A DNA stretch of 64,000 nucleotides, from the NCBI GenBank assembly GCA_021201665.1, contig JAJQEO010000115.1, positions 28,554 through 92,553 on the forward strand. The letters run 5' to 3'. The notes under the pieces are model-generated. The model made no database searches and had not been told where the DNA came from. It saw only the letters and a program-made list of their open reading frames with translations. Below, in pieces: positions 60,735-64,000 of the stretch. The position numbers and the translations under genes are program-made. The stretch comes from Lachnospiraceae bacterium (GTDB lineage: Bacteria; Bacillota; Clostridia; Lachnospirales; Lachnospiraceae). Numbering within the stretch: the stretch's first letter is position 1; each line of letters starts with the position of its first letter.

Positions 60735-60815
60735 ATATTATGATACAAGGATTGCGGGAGTGCGAAGCACGGAGCAATCCGTAGTATCATGCCCTTTTGT
60801 CGCTCGAATCATATT
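60735..60815. repeat. Dispersed hairpin repeat (family R4), long form
   Basis: Nested perfect stems: TGATAC/GTATCA, GGATTGC/GCAATCC and GTGC/GCAC around a GAA loop (about 60739-60790), followed by CCCTTTTGTCGCTCGAATCA. It is the inverse of 38937-39008 with a longer apical arm. It lies between the DUF5107 and GH2 genes. Confidence 0.75.
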
Positions 60816-60830
60816 ATACAGGAGAAGATC

Positions 60831-63614
60831 ATGGAATACTCATTGGAAGGAAACTGGAAGGTTCAGCTGCCGGATGGCTTTTGCGGTGAAATGACCCTGC
60901 CGGGGACGTTGGATGAAAATCGAATCGGCTATCGGGATACCGGAAGTAACCAGTGGCATCCGGCAGACCATCACGGAGACGTAAGGGGCTGGTTTAATCC
61001 AGAAAATCTGATCGCCACCCGCTATACGCGAAACTATACTTTTGAAGGCGAGGCAAGGTTGACAAAGAGAATTCGCTGCACAGAAAAACCCGGAAAGAGG
61101 GTATTTCTGGAAGCGGAGCGAGCCAGAGTGCTGAGACTGTTCCTGGATGGGCAGGAGGTGCCGCATTTTATTCCTCCGTCTATCAGCACTCCGCAGGTAT
61201 TTGAAGTGACCGGAAAAGTGGACGGAGAGCATGAGATTATGCTTCTGTCAGATAACAGCTATCCCGGTCTTCCGCATGACGCAATCGTATTTTCTTCAGC
61301 GGCGACTGACGAGACACAGACCAACTGGAACGGTGTACTTGGTTATCTGCGCCTGCGGGAGGAGGAAGATGTGTTTGTGGAGGCAGTACAGGTCTATACG
61401 AAGAACGATACGCTCACGGTAAAAATAGAAATGTCTGCCGCGCATGAATATACGGGTATGCTGCAGCTCTCATCAGAGGCATTTGCTGTTTTACCACTCA
61501 CTATACCGGTGACGGTATCTGCGGGGCGCACAGAGCTTATGATAGAAAAACTCGCTCTTTCCCCCAGGACTCTGCGCTGGGATGAGTACGAGGGAAAGCT
61601 GTATTTGCTTACGGCGAGGCTTTCAAACGGATCAGAAAAGACCGTTCGCTTCGGAGTGCGGGACTTTGGCGATAACGGAGCCGGTCGGCTTGCCCTGAAC
61701 GGAAGGACGATATTTCTGCGCGGCGAGGCGAACTGCGCGGTCTTTCCGGAGGAAGGACATCCGCCGATGGGCAAAAACGCCTGGCTGGAGATCCTGGAAC
61801 GCTACAAATCCTATGGGGTCAACTGTATGCGCTTTCACTCGTATTGTCCGCCAGAAGCCGCGTTTGCAGCGGCAGATGAGCTGGGGATGCTGATGCAGCC
61901 AGAGCTTTCGCACTGGAATCCGGAAAACGCTTTTGAGGATGAGGAGAGCTTTGCCTGCTATCAGACGGAAATGACACAGATTTTGAAAATGCTGGCAAAT
62001 CATCCATCTTTTGTCATGCTGACATTTGGAAATGAACTCTGGGCGCATGAGAAAGGTCTTGTGCGCATGCATCAGATGCTCGCACAGGCGCATGAGATGG
62101 ATGATACGCGCCTGTACTCATATGCCTCCAATGGATTTTATGGGACGGAAGGCTGCGACAGGGAAAGTGACTTCTATACAGCGCAGTGCTTTTGCGGACA
62201 GATGCTGCGCGGAACATCCGCGGCAATAGAAAAAGAGAAAGGCATTCAGGGACATATCAACAATCGGTATCCGGATGCCCGCGTGAATTATGATGAGGCG
62301 ATGGAGCAGCTTCGAGGAACATACGCAAAGCCTGTATTTGGTTTTGAGGTTGGACAGTTTGAATCACTTCCTGATTTTAGAGAGCTGGAGGATTTTCACG
62401 GAATCTCCAGGCCGGACAATCTGAGATTGATTCAGAAAAGGGCAGAGAAATGCGGACTTTTAAAGGAATGGAACAGGTTTGTGGAAGCAACAGGAGAGTT
62501 GGCTCTGATTGGCTATCGGGAGGAGATAGAGGCGGTAATGCGTACCCGTGAAATGTCTGGCATATCTCTGCTCGGACTGCAGGATTTTCCGGGACAGGGA
62601 ACCGCCCTTGTGGGGATGCTGAATTCTCATTTGCAGCCGAAGCCCTGGCCGTTTGCTTGCCCGGAGCGTTTCCAGGCCTTTTTCCGGAGCGAACTGGTAT
62701 TAGCAGAGCTTCCGCGCTATACGTTTGAGTCAGATGAAGTATTAAAGGTGAAGCTCACAGTCGCTAACTATGGGAAACGGGAGATCTGTGCGCCTGTTCG
62801 TTTCGAGCTTGAGCAAAAGCAGCCGGGGCATAGCGTATTAGATAGAAATATTTTTATGCGCGGAAATCTGCCAGAGGCTCATTGCCCTGTGGGAACGTTG
62901 ACAGAAGTGGGAGAGCTTGCCATTTCGTTTTCCGCTGATGGGAGAAATGTCGTACGTTTGGATGGCACTGTTGTGGAGTATCCTGCAAAATTTTTCCTGC
63001 ATGTGCAGGTGGGAGCAGCCAGGAACAGCTACCCGATCTGGGTGTATCCATCTTCGAAAACAGAAGTGACATGTCCTGAAAAAGTATATGAGACAGCAGT
63101 CTTCGACACAACGGCTAAAAAAGTCCTGGAAAGCGGCGGGATTGTCTATCTGACGCCGCCTGCGACTGCGGAAGCGCTCCCGTCATCCATAAAGACACAG
63201 TTTACGACTGATTTCTGGTCAGTGGGAACATTCCCGGCACAGGAAGGGGGTATGGGTCAGCTGATTGACGCGGCGCATCCATTGTTTGAGTATTTTCCAA
63301 CGGAATTTCATACAGACTGGCAGTGGTGGCCGATGGCGACCCAGCGTGCCATCATTCTGCCGGAATATAAAAAATCCATTGTCGCGGAAATGGACAGCTA
63401 CGCCTATATGCGCCCAATGACACAGCTTCTGGAATGCCGCTGTTCCGGCGGACGGCTTTTGCTTTCGTCAATGGGGTTGCAGAATCTGCAGCAATATCCT
63501 GAGGCAAGAGCTTTGCGGAAAGCGATTTACCGATATCTCGAGTCAGATAAATTTTTGCCGGAGCAGGAGATAGAGATGAAAGTGATTGCCGGACTGGTGT
63601 CAGGAACTGCTTAG
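60831..63614 (+). CDS. Glycoside hydrolase family 2 type enzyme
   Basis: A 927-residue enzyme. The N-terminal jelly-roll sugar-binding domain (ATRYTRNYTFEGEARLTKRI) is followed by an Ig-like domain and a TIM barrel (FLRGEANCAVFPEEGHPPMG; YKSYGVNCMRFHSYCPPEAA). The predicted acid/base is Glu402 in LTFGNELWAHEKG and the nucleophile Glu506 in FGFEVGQFES. C-terminal beta domains follow (about 620-925). No signal peptide, so it acts on imported oligosaccharides. The specificity (galactoside, glucuronide, other) cannot be told. ATG 60831 has CAGGAGAAG upstream. It is paired with the DUF5107-TPR gene and a downstream ABC permease. Confidence 0.9.
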   Translation: MEYSLEGNWKVQLPDGFCGEMTLPGTLDENRIGYRDTGSNQWHPADHHGDVRGWFNPENLIATRYTRNYTFEGEARLTKRIRCTEKPGKRVFLEAERARVLRLFLDGQEVPHFIPPSISTPQVFEVTGKVDGEHEIMLLSDNSYPGLPHDAIVFSSAATDETQTNWNGVLGYLRLREEEDVFVEAVQVYTKNDTLTVKIEMSAAHEYTGMLQLSSEAFAVLPLTIPVTVSAGRTELMIEKLALSPRTLRWDEYEGKLYLLTARLSNGSEKTVRFGVRDFGDNGAGRLALNGRTIFLRGEANCAVFPEEGHPPMGKNAWLEILERYKSYGVNCMRFHSYCPPEAAFAAADELGMLMQPELSHWNPENAFEDEESFACYQTEMTQILKMLANHPSFVMLTFGNELWAHEKGLVRMHQMLAQAHEMDDTRLYSYASNGFYGTEGCDRESDFYTAQCFCGQMLRGTSAAIEKEKGIQGHINNRYPDARVNYDEAMEQLRGTYAKPVFGFEVGQFESLPDFRELEDFHGISRPDNLRLIQKRAEKCGLLKEWNRFVEATGELALIGYREEIEAVMRTREMSGISLLGLQDFPGQGTALVGMLNSHLQPKPWPFACPERFQAFFRSELVLAELPRYTFESDEVLKVKLTVANYGKREICAPVRFELEQKQPGHSVLDRNIFMRGNLPEAHCPVGTLTEVGELAISFSADGRNVVRLDGTVVEYPAKFFLHVQVGAARNSYPIWVYPSSKTEVTCPEKVYETAVFDTTAKKVLESGGIVYLTPPATAEALPSSIKTQFTTDFWSVGTFPAQEGGMGQLIDAAHPLFEYFPTEFHTDWQWWPMATQRAIILPEYKKSIVAEMDSYAYMRPMTQLLECRCSGGRLLLSSMGLQNLQQYPEARALRKAIYRYLESDKFLPEQEIEMKVIAGLVSGTA

Positions 63615-63747
63615 GAGCAAAATGATGAAAAAAACAAAATAGAAGCATGCTGATTTGGAAGGTATTGGAGAAAAGAAACAGAATTTTAGAAAACAGATAG
63701 GAATATAGTCCATCTTTAAGTTGAATAAATCATTTTTATTATGCAAA

Positions 63748-63759
63748 AGTTTTACTATA
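63748..63759 (+). promoter_or_regulatory. Candidate -10 region upstream of ABC permease gene
   Basis: TTTTACTATAAT (TATAAT at about 63754-63759) has no good -35 at 17 bases, as expected for an activator-dependent promoter. The AraC regulator at 55948 is a candidate activator. Confidence 0.4.
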
Positions 63760-63851
63760 ATATCGTTATTGAGAAGAAGAGCTAACATACAATAATCTTT
63801 GTATCCACAGCCAAAATATTCAAATTACTGTTTTTATAAGGGGGGAACAGC

Positions 63852-64000
63852 ATGAAAAGAGTGAAAGAAAAGGGTGGTGGCAGGCGTTTTTTAAGAAAAC
63901 TGTACAGATATCGTATTTATTTGTTGATGCTTACACCAGCAGTAGTATATACGATAACTTCCCGTATTTCGGGACTAATTTCGCGGCCTACGGTCCGGCC
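63852..64000 (+). CDS. Start of a probable sugar ABC transporter permease, partial
   Basis: ATG 63852 has GGGGGAAC six bases upstream. The first 37 residues (basic tail, then LYRYRIYLLMLTPAVVYTI) match the N-terminus of LplB/UgpA-type permeases that often head sugar transporter operons. From about 63959 the frame reads TSRISGLISRPTVRP, which is not membrane-like. Reading in the next frame gives FPYFGTNFAAYGP. A frameshift, an assembly problem near the window edge, or divergence are all possible. The gene continues past the edge. Confidence 0.5.
   Translation, partial: MKRVKEKGGGRRFLRKLYRYRIYLLMLTPAVVYTITSRISGLISRPTVR

Overview
The window looks like chromosome from a low-to-mid-GC Firmicute of the Lachnospiraceae type (gut Clostridia). 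Reasons: strong AGGAGG-type ribosome binding sites, a VanRS-like two-component pair, a class B sortase, the classic rpsF-ssb-rpsR / gdpP-rplI-dnaB block, Rpn-family nuclease genes, and many short hairpin-rich repeats between genes. I cannot name the species from sequence alone. No rRNA, tRNA, CRISPR array, complete insertion sequence or prophage was seen.

Layout. 1-1724 (minus): an ECF sigma factor followed by a membrane-anchored, repeat-rich protein that runs off the left edge. 2116-2681: a DinJ/YafQ-type toxin-antitoxin pair. 2972-8936: asnS, a VanR/VanS-like regulator pair, a sortase B with a Gly/Tyr-rich cytoplasmic tail, a sirtuin and a DUF951 protein. 9542-22562: a peptide ABC transporter (ATPases, permeases, binding protein) followed by an Ala-Glu epimerase, an NlpC/P60 endopeptidase fused to a serine beta-lactamase-like domain, a transglutaminase-like protein and an LD-carboxypeptidase. 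Together these form a murein-peptide uptake and breakdown (ykf-like) locus. 22921-28725: rpsF, ssb, rpsR, the c-di-AMP phosphodiesterase gdpP, rplI and dnaB. 28697-30323 (minus): hipBA. 30538-36507: a MerR regulator, a DUF134/NifX-like protein, cysK, a class II amidotransferase, TcdA and a small Cys-rich protein.

36679-55928 is dominated by sulfur amino-acid metabolism: two polar amino-acid ABC transporters, four PLP C-S lyases or sulfhydrylases, glutamate-cysteine ligase without glutathione synthetase, LarE, and a DUF2318 plus HMA-SafE-cupredoxin pair that probably handles metal. Three promoters here share a palindrome (GATAAC-N2-GTTATC type) centred exactly 19.5 bp upstream of a TTGACG -35 box, which points to one common regulator. 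55948-64000 is a carbohydrate locus: an AraC regulator, a DUF5107-TPR protein, a GH2 glycosidase and the start of what is probably a sugar ABC permease.

The most unusual theme is tandem repetition. Several conserved proteins (YkfB, HipA, MetY-like sulfhydrylase, MerR, NlpC fusion, sortase) carry in-frame low-complexity tandem-repeat insertions in loops between domains. Intergenic regions carry non-coding tandem arrays, four of them with a period of exactly 40 bp, and several dispersed hairpin families. A partial duplication has left reciprocal fragments of an Rpn gene and of a C-S lyase gene around 51-54 kb.
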